From Shewanella electrodiphila (GTDB lineage Bacteria > Pseudomonadota > Gammaproteobacteria > Enterobacterales > Shewanellaceae): 64,000 nucleotides of DNA. The number at the start of each line of letters is the position of its first letter. Position 1 is the first letter of the stretch. The position numbers and the translations under genes are program-made. Positions 8,306 through 16,957 of this stretch are shown here, piece after piece. The stretch is from contig NZ_JAKIKU010000001.1 in the NCBI RefSeq assembly GCF_023283985.1, forward strand, positions 186,001-250,000. The letters are read 5' to 3'. The notes below the pieces were generated by a model, which did not search any database, was not told where the DNA came from, and saw only the letters and a list, made by a program, of their open reading frames with translations.

Positions 8306-10606
8306 CTAATTGCTTAAGTAAAGTGGTTTGCGATAGTTAAATAATCCTTCGTTTAGCATATCTTCAACACCGAGAGGACCAGAACCACCTAAACCTTTAA
8401 TAATAAAGTTGAGGTATACGCCACTCTCAAATTGTTCTCTAGTATCAATACTAGGGTTTAAATCATCGTCGTAATTGGTCTTGATGCGGTAATGATAACT
8501 TAAACGCATTGCCCAGCAACAAGCCTCATATTGCACCCCAGTGTAGGTTTCAATACTACGAGATTCGTTGAGGTCGTAATAAAAATTACCCACAAAATAC
8601 AAATCGTCGCTAATAGGCCATGAGGTACGCATACCCACCTGAGAAATATCTACTCGGTCGTTGGTATTGGTATTTAATAGGTCTGGCACATAGCGATAAC
8701 TAAACTGAAGCAACTTATCATTACTTGGACGAAAATCTAATGTCACTTCACTTTTCTTGGTTTCACCTTGTTCACTATCAAATTGCACAGCACCACTAAT
8801 GAACCAATCTTGGTAAAGGTTAGCATCCACTTCAGCGGCTAATACTGAGGTTGACGGTGATACTTCAACATTCTCATCAGCAAAGTTAATTTTACTGTCT
8901 TGGAAATAAATAATTTGACCAATACTGACTTTTAATTTCTCGATATTCGCGTCATCAAATAAACGCGTTGTGAGACCTAATGTCATTTGGTTTGCATCAG
9001 CGATTCTATCAAGACCTGAGTAACGTCGGTCGCGGAATAAACCAAAGTAATCTTCTTGTAATTTAGCTGAATCGTAAATGCCAATACCATCTTGGTCTTC
9101 ATAGCCGACATAAAGGTATTGAAATTGTGGCTCTAGTGTTTGCCTAAAATCGGCGTCAAACATATGGGTTTCACGCTCAAAGTTAATTTGACCGTGCAGT
9201 CGGGCTTGAGGGATGGTACGACTCACCGTATCTTCAAGTTCACTATCACTGGCAATATTATTTTGCCAATATTGAGTTTGAAGTAACTTTATTTCACTGG
9301 TCAATGAACCCGCTGGGCCCTGAATAGGTAGGGTAATACTCGGCTCCATGTGGAAACGCGTTGCCGTTGAGTATTCATTTTCTTTGTGCTGAAAGTTTGT
9401 TAATTCAGAATTAAATTTGAAATCTAACCCTTCCCAGAAATCATTAGTTTGATAATTAAAGTTAAGCTGTGGCATGACTTGATACGGCACTTCGTCTTCG
9501 CCCAGCACTTTAATGTCTTGGACCTTCATACCAAAATCCCAATCTTTTTCAAAGTAATTGATTTCACCCACTCTCGATAACTGATTATCGGTAGAACGAT
9601 TGACATCTGAACTTAAATCATTGAAATAGTTATTATCTGATACGTCAGTAAAGTTTGCTTGTACACGCCAGTTCTCATTAATTGAACCTTGGTGACGCCA
9701 GTGGTAAAGGTAACGATCTGGACTATTGTCTAATTTGTCATCATTGGCGAGATATTCTAGGTTAAATTGACCGTCTTGGTCTTCACCTGCTAAATATCGA
9801 AATTCTGTTTTAGAGTAAAAACCACGTGCAGACATATAAGTCGGCGTGAAGGTTAGGTCATACTCAGGCGAAATATTCCAGTAATAAGGTGTGCTAACTT
9901 CAACACCATTGGTGGTGCTGGTGCTAAAGTCAGGGAATAAGAAACCCGACTTACGCTTATCAGAAATTGGAATTGTCATATAAGGCACATACATCACGGG
10001 TACACCCGCAATACGGATTTTAGCATCCCAAATTTCGCCCCACTCTTCAGTGCTATCAATGCGGATTTCTTCCGCTTCTAACAGCCACGAATTATCGCCT
10101 ACAGGACAAGTGGTAAAATTGGTATTGCGTAACTCAAGGTTATTTTGTTCAGTGACTTTTAGTTGTTCAGCATCGCCATGGATTTGCTGACCATGCAACC
10201 AATATTGCGCACCATTAAGTGTCGCGCTACTGGAAACCATTTGCGCATTGAGGGAGTCCGCTGTAACAGTGAACATCTCATCTGAGAAAATTAAGTTACC
10301 ATTGGCATCTAATTGTTCATTTTTTTGGTCCAAAATAGCTTCGTCAGCGCTGATATGACGAGTACCTTGGCTAAAACTGACGTTACCTGAGAAATGTGCT
10401 TTATCGCCCATAGCAGCTTCTGAACGATCAGAAATGATCACAATATCTTCAGCTGATAAATTAGGGACTTGTTGGCGTTCGTCAATCGAACTAGAAACCG
10501 GTGGGTTAATCACACAATGAAGCTCAACCGCTTCTGTGTCAGTGGGTTCTTGTGCCGAGACTAGGTTAGGTAACAGGCTCAATGCCAGAAAGTAGCGGAT
10601 CTGCAT
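8306..10606 (-). CDS. lptD: LPS-assembly protein LptD (outer-membrane LPS translocon)
   Basis: 766 residues. A signal peptide (cleavage after LVSA) precedes an OstA-type beta-jellyroll domain (about 50-200) and a large C-terminal barrel. The four cysteines that form the two inter-domain disulfides in E. coli LptD are all present: Cys31, Cys167, and the adjacent pair Cys696-Cys697. With LptE it inserts lipopolysaccharide into the outer leaflet. The gap to surA is 134 bases. lptF and lptG, the permease part of the same machine, lie 44 kb away in this window. Confidence 0.96.
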   Translation of the reverse strand: MQIRYFLALSLLPNLVSAQEPTDTEAVELHCVINPPVSSSIDERQQVPNLSAEDIVIISDRSEAAMGDKAHFSGNVSFSQGTRHISADEAILDQKNEQLDANGNLIFSDEMFTVTADSLNAQMVSSSATLNGAQYWLHGQQIHGDAEQLKVTEQNNLELRNTNFTTCPVGDNSWLLEAEEIRIDSTEEWGEIWDAKIRIAGVPVMYVPYMTIPISDKRKSGFLFPDFSTSTTNGVEVSTPYYWNISPEYDLTFTPTYMSARGFYSKTEFRYLAGEDQDGQFNLEYLANDDKLDNSPDRYLYHWRHQGSINENWRVQANFTDVSDNNYFNDLSSDVNRSTDNQLSRVGEINYFEKDWDFGMKVQDIKVLGEDEVPYQVMPQLNFNYQTNDFWEGLDFKFNSELTNFQHKENEYSTATRFHMEPSITLPIQGPAGSLTSEIKLLQTQYWQNNIASDSELEDTVSRTIPQARLHGQINFERETHMFDADFRQTLEPQFQYLYVGYEDQDGIGIYDSAKLQEDYFGLFRDRRYSGLDRIADANQMTLGLTTRLFDDANIEKLKVSIGQIIYFQDSKINFADENVEVSPSTSVLAAEVDANLYQDWFISGAVQFDSEQGETKKSEVTLDFRPSNDKLLQFSYRYVPDLLNTNTNDRVDISQVGMRTSWPISDDLYFVGNFYYDLNESRSIETYTGVQYEACCWAMRLSYHYRIKTNYDDDLNPSIDTREQFESGVYLNFIIKGLGGSGPLGVEDMLNEGLFNYRKPLYLSN

Positions 10607-10705
10607 TTTAATTAATGATTATGAATTCTTAGTCTAGACAAAATGAATCGAAAAAAAGCCGCAGCTAACAATTTATCTTTAGCTGTTTCCAAATGTTATG
10701 TTGGC

Positions 10706-10711
10706 TATAAT
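10706..10711 (+). promoter_or_regulatory. Possible -10 box upstream of amgK
   Basis: A perfect TATAAT lies 30 bases before the amgK ATG in the lptD-amgK divergent gap. No good TTGACA-like box is visible 16-18 bases upstream, so this is only a candidate. Confidence 0.35.
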
Positions 10712-10740
10712 AAAGCAATTTTCCCATAAGAGCCATTGAG

Positions 10741-11742
10741 ATGAGTTTATCAGATAGAAGATTTATTTTACTAAGGAGTTGGTTGAGTCAATATTTTAAG
10801 ACAGAGGTGTCTATTGAACTCATTTGTGGGGATGCCAGTTTTCGTCGCTATTTTCGAGTTAAACATTTAGCAAACTCTTATATAGTCTCAGATTCACCGA
10901 TTGAATTGGTGCCGATTATGCCTTTCATTTATATGGCGAAAGCTTATGAAAAGGCTGGTTTGATAGCCCCGAAGATAATTGCACAAGATGAGCTAAACGG
11001 GTTTGTTTTACAGTCTGACTTAGGTGATGAGCAGCTTTTAAATCAATTAAACGAGCATTCAGTGACCGATTTGTACCGCAAAGCTTTGGGGTTATTACCT
11101 AAAGTCGCCACCGTCACTGAAACTGAACAAGGCGTATTACCTGGTTATGACCAAGCATTTGTGGCGCGAGAATTAGACATTTTTACTGAATGGCTATTAA
11201 TTAAACATTTGGGTTTCACTTTAAGCCACAGTGATAAAAAGATTATTGAGCATGCATTCAGTGTATTAACAACAAGTGCGCTTGAACAGCCAAGTGTCGG
11301 AATGCATCGAGATTTTCATAGTCGCAATATCCTCGTTGTTGATAATGAGCTAGCGCTGATTGATTTTCAGGATGCCGTGTTAGGGCCGGTTACGTATGAT
11401 GCTGTTTCTTTACTAAGAGACTGCTATATCAAATGGCCAAATGAGATCATTGACTCATTAAAACAAGAGCATTGGCAGTTGTGTCTACAGCAAGGGTTAA
11501 TTTCTAACTGTGTTACTTTTACACAATATCAAACATGGTTTGATTTAATGGGCTTACAACGACATGTTAAAGCCGCAGGCATTTTTGCTCGACTGAATCA
11601 TAGGGATGGAAAAGCGGGTTACCTAAAAGATATTCCGTTAACTTTAACCTATATCGTAGAAGTTGCCGCTTTATATCCTCAGCTTCATCAGTTTGGTGAC
11701 TGGGTTAAACAACATGTATTACCAAAAGTTAACTGTGCGTAA
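10741..11742 (+). CDS. amgK: Anomeric MurNAc/GlcNAc kinase of cell-wall recycling
   Basis: 333 residues, aminoglycoside-phosphotransferase fold. GMHRDFHSRNILV is the catalytic loop (Brenner-type HxDxxxxN) and LIDFQDAVLGPVTYD the metal-binding segment, both as in Pseudomonas AmgK. It phosphorylates the anomeric carbon of MurNAc (and GlcNAc) so that MurU can make UDP-MurNAc, bypassing de novo synthesis and giving some intrinsic fosfomycin tolerance. Adjacent murU on the same strand (48-base gap) and divergent lptD reproduce the known amgK-murU neighbourhood, which makes the specific call firm. Confidence 0.9.
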   Translation: MSLSDRRFILLRSWLSQYFKTEVSIELICGDASFRRYFRVKHLANSYIVSDSPIELVPIMPFIYMAKAYEKAGLIAPKIIAQDELNGFVLQSDLGDEQLLNQLNEHSVTDLYRKALGLLPKVATVTETEQGVLPGYDQAFVARELDIFTEWLLIKHLGFTLSHSDKKIIEHAFSVLTTSALEQPSVGMHRDFHSRNILVVDNELALIDFQDAVLGPVTYDAVSLLRDCYIKWPNEIIDSLKQEHWQLCLQQGLISNCVTFTQYQTWFDLMGLQRHVKAAGIFARLNHRDGKAGYLKDIPLTLTYIVEVAALYPQLHQFGDWVKQHVLPKVNCA

Positions 11743-11790
11743 TAGCATGACTTTTAGATGTGTAAGCCATTTTTATTAAAGAGGTTATAG

Positions 11791-12471
11791 ATGAAGGCGA
11801 TGATTTTGGCTGCTGGGCGGGGAGAGCGTTTAAGACCTTTAACGGATAAAGTGCCTAAGCCATTAGTTAAGGCCGCAGGTAAATCCTTGATAGTTTATCA
11901 TCTCGAAAAGCTGGCTAAAGTCGGCATCAAAGAGGTAGTGATTAATCATGCTTGGTTAGGCCACAAGTTGCCGGAAGCATTAGGTGACGGCAGTCGCTGG
12001 GGATTATCAATTCAGTATAGCGCAGAAGAAAAAGCCTTAGAAACAGCTGGCGGGATTAAGCAAGCATTGGCGTTATTGGGAGACAAGCCTTTCTTACTTA
12101 TCAATGGCGATATATATATCGATGAATTACCTGATCTAGAGCAGGCAAAGTCTGTAATGCGTGCCAATTCAGAATTAGATGCTTTTTTATGGTTAGTTGA
12201 TAATCCTAAGCATAATCCACAAGGGGATTTTGCTATTATTGATCAACAAGTGTCTGAATCTGAGAGTAATAAGTTTACCTATTCAGGAATGGGAATATAT
12301 CACCCCAAAATGTTTACTGAATTAGCTCCTGGAAAAAGCGCTTTAGGTCCTTTATTGAGACAAAAAATATCGCTTGATAAAATAGCGGGTAGCTATTCTG
12401 GCTCATATTGGTGTGACGTAGGAACAGTAGAGAGATTGGCACAGCTCACACACTATATTGAAAATCATTAA
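11791..12471 (+). CDS. murU: N-acetylmuramate-1-phosphate uridylyltransferase
   Basis: 226 residues. The N-terminus AILAAGRGERLRPLTDKVPKP carries the sugar-nucleotidyltransferase signature (GxGxRxxPxT...PKP) split here as LAAGRGERLRPLT plus VPKPLV. LLINGDIYID holds the metal-binding Asp. As the partner of AmgK it converts MurNAc-1-phosphate and UTP to UDP-MurNAc. A GAGG ribosome site precedes the ATG. The short length and lack of a C-terminal left-handed beta-helix separate it from GlmU. Confidence 0.92.
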   Translation: MKAMILAAGRGERLRPLTDKVPKPLVKAAGKSLIVYHLEKLAKVGIKEVVINHAWLGHKLPEALGDGSRWGLSIQYSAEEKALETAGGIKQALALLGDKPFLLINGDIYIDELPDLEQAKSVMRANSELDAFLWLVDNPKHNPQGDFAIIDQQVSESESNKFTYSGMGIYHPKMFTELAPGKSALGPLLRQKISLDKIAGSYSGSYWCDVGTVERLAQLTHYIENH

Positions 12472-12528
12472 TGTATTCACTTAACCAAGACGTTCGTAGC
12501 AGCTTGGTGTAATTTAGCGGGAAGTTTG

Positions 12529-13305
12529 ATGCGTATTTGGGGCAAAGTTTTTGGGTTTATCATTGGCTATATGTTCGGCAGAGGTTTTGGTGCTGTTTTA
12601 GGGCTGTGGTTAGGTCATTTATTTGATAAACGAGCAGGGTTTGCGGATATGATGCGCAAAGGTCAAGCCCGCCAAGCTCAGTTTTTTAATACGACCTTCA
12701 CAGTAATGGGCCATGTCGCTAAAGCCTCTGGTCACGTCACTGATGTTGATATTCGTATCGCGTCAATGTTGATGGATCAAATGAAGCTCACTGGTGATGC
12801 CAGAAAGGATGCCCAGACGGCATTCAGAAAAGGTCGTGATGCCGATTTCGATTTAGTAGAAACCTTACGTGAATTTCGTGCTATGAGCCAAGGTCGAACA
12901 GAAATTCTGCAAATGTTTTTGGAAATTCAAATTCAAACTGCGTTATCCGATGGTGAATTACACAGCAAAGAAAAACAAATTTTATCTACCGTTGCCAAAG
13001 AGTTAGGTTTAGGCCAAGCTCACTTAGACGCGCTACTTAATCGCTGGCAAGCCGAGTTTCATCATCACCAGTCAGGAGCTGGCAGTGCAATGCAACTTGA
13101 TGATGCTTATTCGATGCTGGGTAAAGAAGAATCTTCAAGTGACCAAGAAATTAAACGGGCTTATCGCAAATTGATGAATGAACATCATCCCGATAAATTA
13201 GTCGCTAAAGGTTTGCCAGAAGAAATGATGGAGCTTGCTAAAGCCAAAGCACAAGACATTCAGTCGGCATATGAAACCGTCAAAACATCCCGAGGAATGC
13301 GCTAA
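12529..13305 (+). CDS. djlA: Membrane-anchored DnaJ-like co-chaperone DjlA
   Basis: 258 residues. A single glycine-rich transmembrane segment at the N-terminus (FGFIIGYMFGRGFGAVLGLW) is the hallmark of DjlA, whose TM dimerises. A TerB-like acidic/helical domain follows (about 60-180), then a C-terminal J domain (about 190-258) with the HPD tripeptide in NEHHPDKL that stimulates DnaK. The ATG at 12529 is preferred over an in-frame TTG three bases upstream because GCGGGAAG then has normal spacing. The family is linked to envelope stress and capsule signalling in enterics. Confidence 0.95.
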   Translation: MRIWGKVFGFIIGYMFGRGFGAVLGLWLGHLFDKRAGFADMMRKGQARQAQFFNTTFTVMGHVAKASGHVTDVDIRIASMLMDQMKLTGDARKDAQTAFRKGRDADFDLVETLREFRAMSQGRTEILQMFLEIQIQTALSDGELHSKEKQILSTVAKELGLGQAHLDALLNRWQAEFHHHQSGAGSAMQLDDAYSMLGKEESSSDQEIKRAYRKLMNEHHPDKLVAKGLPEEMMELAKAKAQDIQSAYETVKTSRGMR

Positions 13306-13329
13306 AAATATTCATGGAAAAAGTATGAG

Positions 13330-13391
13330 TTAGCTCGGGATTATTATTCTAGTTATTGTTCGAGCTAATATTCAAACAATTTCCCGAGCTA
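13330..13391 (+). promoter_or_regulatory. Nested inverted repeats in the leader of the small barrel gene
   Basis: One left arm has two possible partners. TTAGCTCG (13330-13337) pairs exactly with CGAGCTAA (13361-13368), and the overlapping TAGCTCGGGA (13331-13340) pairs exactly with TCCCGAGCTA (13382-13391). The region lies between djlA and the barrel gene start at 13429. It could be a djlA terminator without a clear T-run, or a switching leader. Confidence 0.5.
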
Positions 13392-13428
13392 TTTCAATGA
13401 TAATTGCTTGTTGTATACGGAGTTACAC

Positions 13429-14052
13429 ATGAAATTAACCGCTATTGCGAGTTTCGTTACTATTGTCAGCACTGCTGCAATATCTTTTTCATCTCAAGCT
13501 GAAATTTATGTTTCCCCTTTTGGTGGTTATAGTTTTGGTAGTAGTGAATTTGATATTTCAGATCCTAATACCAGTGAGAGCGGTAAGTTAAAAATTTCAG
13601 AGTCAGAACATTATGGCGTCATGATTGGTACGACAACCAAAGATCCTGGCAATATCTATTTTCTATACAGTACGCAAGCAACTGATGTGAGAAATGGTGC
13701 TTTTAGCAATGAAGTGTTTAACGAACTTGATGTTGATTATTTCCATTTAGGTGGCAGTTTATATTTTCCAAATGGCAAGTTTAAACCTTACGTAACAGTT
13801 ACAGCAGGGGCAACTCATATGCGCCCAAGCGGTGATTACTCATCAGAGACACGCTTTTCGATGGGCTTTGGTGGTGGTGCAGCATATGAAATCACGCCGC
13901 AAGTGGCATTATTTGCTGATGTAAGAGGCTATGCGACATTCGTTAATTCAGATAACACATTCTTTTGTGGCCCTAATGAGTGCGTTTGGCATATATCTGC
14001 TGATGTCATGTGGCAAGGGCAGGCCAATGTCGGTTTAGAGATTAAATTTTAA
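13429..14052 (+). CDS. Small outer-membrane beta-barrel protein
   Basis: 207 residues from the ATG at 13429, which has ACGGAG 7 bases upstream. A signal peptide ends at SSQAEI. The rest shows alternating hydrophobic/aromatic strands (IYVSPFGGYSFG, HYGVMIGT, YFHLGGSLYF, FKPYVTVTAGATHM, GFGGGAAYEI, VALFADVRGYA, ANVGLEIKF) and a terminal Phe, as expected for an eight-stranded barrel of the OmpX/OmpW/OmpA-like size class. Two cysteines (FFCGPNECVW) could form a disulfide in an extracellular loop. No specific family name is justified. It ends 14 bases before the dehydrogenase gene. Confidence 0.75.
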   Translation: MKLTAIASFVTIVSTAAISFSSQAEIYVSPFGGYSFGSSEFDISDPNTSESGKLKISESEHYGVMIGTTTKDPGNIYFLYSTQATDVRNGAFSNEVFNELDVDYFHLGGSLYFPNGKFKPYVTVTAGATHMRPSGDYSSETRFSMGFGGGAAYEITPQVALFADVRGYATFVNSDNTFFCGPNECVWHISADVMWQGQANVGLEIKF

Positions 14053-14066
14053 ATAGGTGACCGAGC

Positions 14067-15017
14067 ATGAAAATAGTCGTACTTGATGGCTATACACTCA
14101 ACCCTGGCGATCTTAAATGGGCATCTTTGTCTTCACTAGGTGAAGTGGAAGTATTTGAACATAGTTCAAATGATCAAATAATACCTCGCTGTCATCAAGC
14201 TGATATTGTGCTTACTAATAAAGCTGTAATCTCTGAAAATGTGATACTGCAGTGCCCACAACTTAAATATATTGGTGTCACAGCAACAGGGACGAACGTT
14301 GTTGATATGAATGCTGCTAGTGAACGTAATATCGTGGTAACCAACGTGCCTGCTTATGGACCTGATGCCGTAGCTCAGATGGTATTTGCCCTGATTTTAC
14401 AGCACTGCCAACAAGTCTCTTTGCATGACCGCGCGGTTAAGCAGGGCCAGTGGACAAGCTCTCGGGACTTTTGCTTCACTTTATCTCCTTTAATGTCACT
14501 CAAAGGAAAAACCATTGGTATTGTGGGCTATGGTGATATTGGCCAACAAGTGGCTAAGTTAGCAATCGCATTCAATATGAAGGTGATTATTACTAGCGGC
14601 AGAGAAAAGACAGGGTTACCAGATAATGTCACTTGGCAGCCACTTGCAAGTTTGCTGGCACAATCAGATATCATTTCATTACACTGCCCGTTAAATGAAG
14701 CCACTGATAAGATGATTAATCAAGGCAGTTTATCTTTATTGAAAGTGGGGGCGTTGCTAGTGAATACAGCACGTGGTGGTCTGATTGATGAAGCGGCATT
14801 AGCACAAGCGTTGAATCAGCAGCAACTCTTCGCCGCTGTCGATGTACTTTCTACTGAACCGCCAGACAAAAATAATCCTTTGTTATCAGCCGATAATATT
14901 ATTATCACTCCACATATTGCTTGGGCAACAATTGAAGCTAGGCAGAATCTATTGAACATTGCAGTAAATAACGTGAAGCAGTTTTTGAATGGCTCACCGA
15001 TTAATACAGTGAATTAG
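14067..15017 (+). CDS. D-2-hydroxyacid dehydrogenase, probably glycerate/hydroxypyruvate dehydrogenase
   Basis: 316 residues. The Rossmann motif IGIVGYGDIGQQVA (about 150-163) binds NAD(P), VNTARGGLIDEAAL is the second family signature, and the catalytic His lies in TPHIAWATIEARQNL. The form HIAWA...EARQ is that of HprA-type glycerate dehydrogenases rather than lactate or phosphoglycerate dehydrogenases (no ACT domain). It would reduce hydroxypyruvate to D-glycerate in the cytosol. The substrate is inferred from motif resemblance only. Confidence 0.85.
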   Translation: MKIVVLDGYTLNPGDLKWASLSSLGEVEVFEHSSNDQIIPRCHQADIVLTNKAVISENVILQCPQLKYIGVTATGTNVVDMNAASERNIVVTNVPAYGPDAVAQMVFALILQHCQQVSLHDRAVKQGQWTSSRDFCFTLSPLMSLKGKTIGIVGYGDIGQQVAKLAIAFNMKVIITSGREKTGLPDNVTWQPLASLLAQSDIISLHCPLNEATDKMINQGSLSLLKVGALLVNTARGGLIDEAALAQALNQQQLFAAVDVLSTEPPDKNNPLLSADNIIITPHIAWATIEARQNLLNIAVNNVKQFLNGSPINTVN

Positions 15018-15040
15018 CATGTCTTAAGCAATGCTCAAGT

Positions 15041-15072
15041 AAAAAGCCTAACACTCACATGTTAGGCTTTTT
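15041..15072. terminator. Bidirectional terminator between the dehydrogenase gene and purT
   Basis: The perfect arms AAAAAGCCTAAC and GTTAGGCTTTTT flank an 8-base loop. A run of A before and of T after makes it usable by both convergent genes. Confidence 0.92.
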
Positions 15073-15109
15073 CGTTTTACCAATAAGGTACTCAGCATTC
15101 AAATGCGAG

Positions 15110-16306
15110 CTAAAAAACGACCTTTACTTCAGCTGCAGAGCGTTTGGCTTTAGCGATTGATGAGTCGATGTCTTTATCTCTTGCAAGCGCGACACCTAGT
15201 CTTCTGCGGCCATCTATGTCAGGTTTACCAAACAATTTTACTTGGGTGTCTGCTTCCAATAGAGCATTTTCTACACCTTGATATCGAATGTTACTTGATT
15301 GGCCTTCAGCAAGAATAACCGCAGATGCACTGGCACCATGCTGCCTGATTTCCGTGATTGGCAGGCCTAAAATAGCGCGAACATGTAATGCAAATTCAGA
15401 GATATCCTGGCTAATGAGTGTAACTAAACCAGTGTCGTGTGGTCTTGGCGATACTTCAGAAAAGTAAACTTTATCACCTTTGATAAAGAGCTCTACTCCA
15501 AAGAGGCCAAATCCACCTAAGGCTTTCACTACTTGTTCACCAATTTGTTGTGCTTTTTCAATCGCGACAGCTGACATTGCTTGTGGCTGCCATGACTCAC
15601 GGTAGTCACCATCTTCTTGTCGATGACCAATCGGGTCGCAATAATGAATGCCATTGATAGCACTAATGGTTAATAGCGTAATTTCATAATCAAAATCAAT
15701 AAAACCTTCGACAATCACGCGGCCGCCGCCAGCACGTCCACCTTCTTGTGCATATTGCCAAGCTTGCTCTATTTGCTGCTCGTTTTTAATGACGCTTTGC
15801 CCTTTTCCAGAAGAGCTCATAACAGGCTTCACGACACAAGGTAATCCAATTTTAATTATTGCTGCTTTAAATTCGCTTAAGGTATCGCAAAAGAAATAAG
15901 GTGAGGTTGGGATGCCTAACGTTTCAGCTGCTAGTCTTCTAATGCCTTCACGGTCCATGGTTAATTGTGTGGCTTTTGCTGTTGGAATCACATTGACCCC
16001 AGTGGCTTCGATTTCCACTAGTGCTTGTGTCGCAATGGCTTCAATTTCAGGGATAACCAGATGAGGCTGCTCAAGTTCAATTACCGCTTTTAATGCGACT
16101 TCATCGAGCATATTGACGATATGAGAGCGGTGTGCAATTTGCATTGCTGGAGCATTAGGGTAACGGTCGACTCCAATGACTTCAACGCCGAAGCGCTGCA
16201 GCTCAATGGCTACTTCTTTTCCGAGTTCGCCGCAACCTAGCAGCATGGCTTTTATAGAGCCTTCAGTACCGGCAGTACCAAAGTTGAAAGGAGTATGAGC
16301 GTTCAT
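15110..16306 (-). CDS. purT: Formate-dependent phosphoribosylglycinamide formyltransferase
   Basis: 398 residues (E. coli PurT about 392). It uses ATP and formate to make formyl-GAR, the folate-independent route for the third step of purine synthesis. The N-terminus [18 protein letters not shown] is the ATP-grasp preATP motif; [14 protein letters not shown] is the ATP-binding loop; [16 protein letters not shown] near the C-terminal third is the metal/active-site block. I saw no PurR-type operator in the upstream gap. Confidence 0.96.
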   Translation of the reverse strand: MNAHTPFNFGTAGTEGSIKAMLLGCGELGKEVAIELQRFGVEVIGVDRYPNAPAMQIAHRSHIVNMLDEVALKAVIELEQPHLVIPEIEAIATQALVEIEATGVNVIPTAKATQLTMDREGIRRLAAETLGIPTSPYFFCDTLSEFKAAIIKIGLPCVVKPVMSSSGKGQSVIKNEQQIEQAWQYAQEGGRAGGGRVIVEGFIDFDYEITLLTISAINGIHYCDPIGHRQEDGDYRESWQPQAMSAVAIEKAQQIGEQVVKALGGFGLFGVELFIKGDKVYFSEVSPRPHDTGLVTLISQDISEFALHVRAILGLPITEIRQHGASASAVILAEGQSSNIRYQGVENALLEADTQVKLFGKPDIDGRRRLGVALARDKDIDSSIAKAKRSAAEVKVVF

Positions 16307-16571
16307 TGTTTTACCTTGTTAGGAAGCTTGTAGGGATATCACTGCTTCATTTTATCTTTTATTCGTAATCGATTGATTAGCAAAGGCTATAAATGTGTAA
16401 AAGATCACGAGAAAAGAGTTATTTTTTTAGCGAATAAACAGGGTATTACAGTTATTTTATTGTTGAGCGTATGCTATCTTTGGGTTGTAATTGTGTTGCT
16501 TGGTTGTCGGGTGACACTTTGGATTTATTTTGGTTCGATTAACTTGCTTTACCTTCTAGTAGGAGAGTTAT

Positions 16572-16955
16572 ATGTTTTTGGATTATTTTGCTTTGGGACT
16601 TTTGTTCTTTGTAGCATTAGTTATTTTCTATGGTGTAATTGCCATTCATGATATTCCCTATGAGATTGCCAAGAAGCGTAATCACCCACAACAAGATGCA
16701 CTTCATATTGCTGGCTGGGTCAGCTTATTTACCATGCATGCTATTTGGCCATTTTTATGGATTTGGGCAACCTTATATCGTGAAGACAGAGGCTGGGGGT
16801 TTAGTAATGGCAAAAAGCGTGAATTAATCCTCGAAGGTGAGGTGAGGGAGTTGATGGAAAAAGTTGAACAGTTAAATCAACGTTTAGGCAATCTTGAATC
16901 TCCAGAAACCAAGCAGTCTCAAACAGAGACCACCACACCACAACAAGAGGCGTAA
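16572..16955 (+). CDS. DUF3302 inner-membrane protein (YiaW-like)
   Basis: 127 residues. The first part is a transmembrane helix (FALGLLFFVALVIFYGVIAI), then HDIPYEIAKKRNHPQQDA, a second hydrophobic stretch (WVSLFTMHAIWPFLWIWAT), and a charged C-terminal coiled-coil tail rich in Glu/Gln/Thr. This matches DUF3302 proteins such as E. coli YiaW. AGGAG stands 7 bases before the ATG. The stop is 2 bases before an HlyD-family gene, the same pairing as yiaW-yiaV, so the two likely form one membrane complex of unknown substrate. Confidence 0.85.
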   Translation: MFLDYFALGLLFFVALVIFYGVIAIHDIPYEIAKKRNHPQQDALHIAGWVSLFTMHAIWPFLWIWATLYREDRGWGFSNGKKRELILEGEVRELMEKVEQLNQRLGNLESPETKQSQTETTTPQQEA

Positions 16956-16957
16956 TT

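Noticed and set aside
10607..10740. Possible sigma-E promoter for lptD
   Set aside because: On the minus strand a GGAAACA-like box is present but no fitting TCTGA-type -10 at 16-17 bases could be found.
16373..16651. 92-codon plus-strand frame overlapping the start of the DUF3302 gene
   Set aside because: No ribosome site, different frame from the well-supported DUF3302 gene which has AGGAG before its ATG; residues look like translated AT-rich leader.
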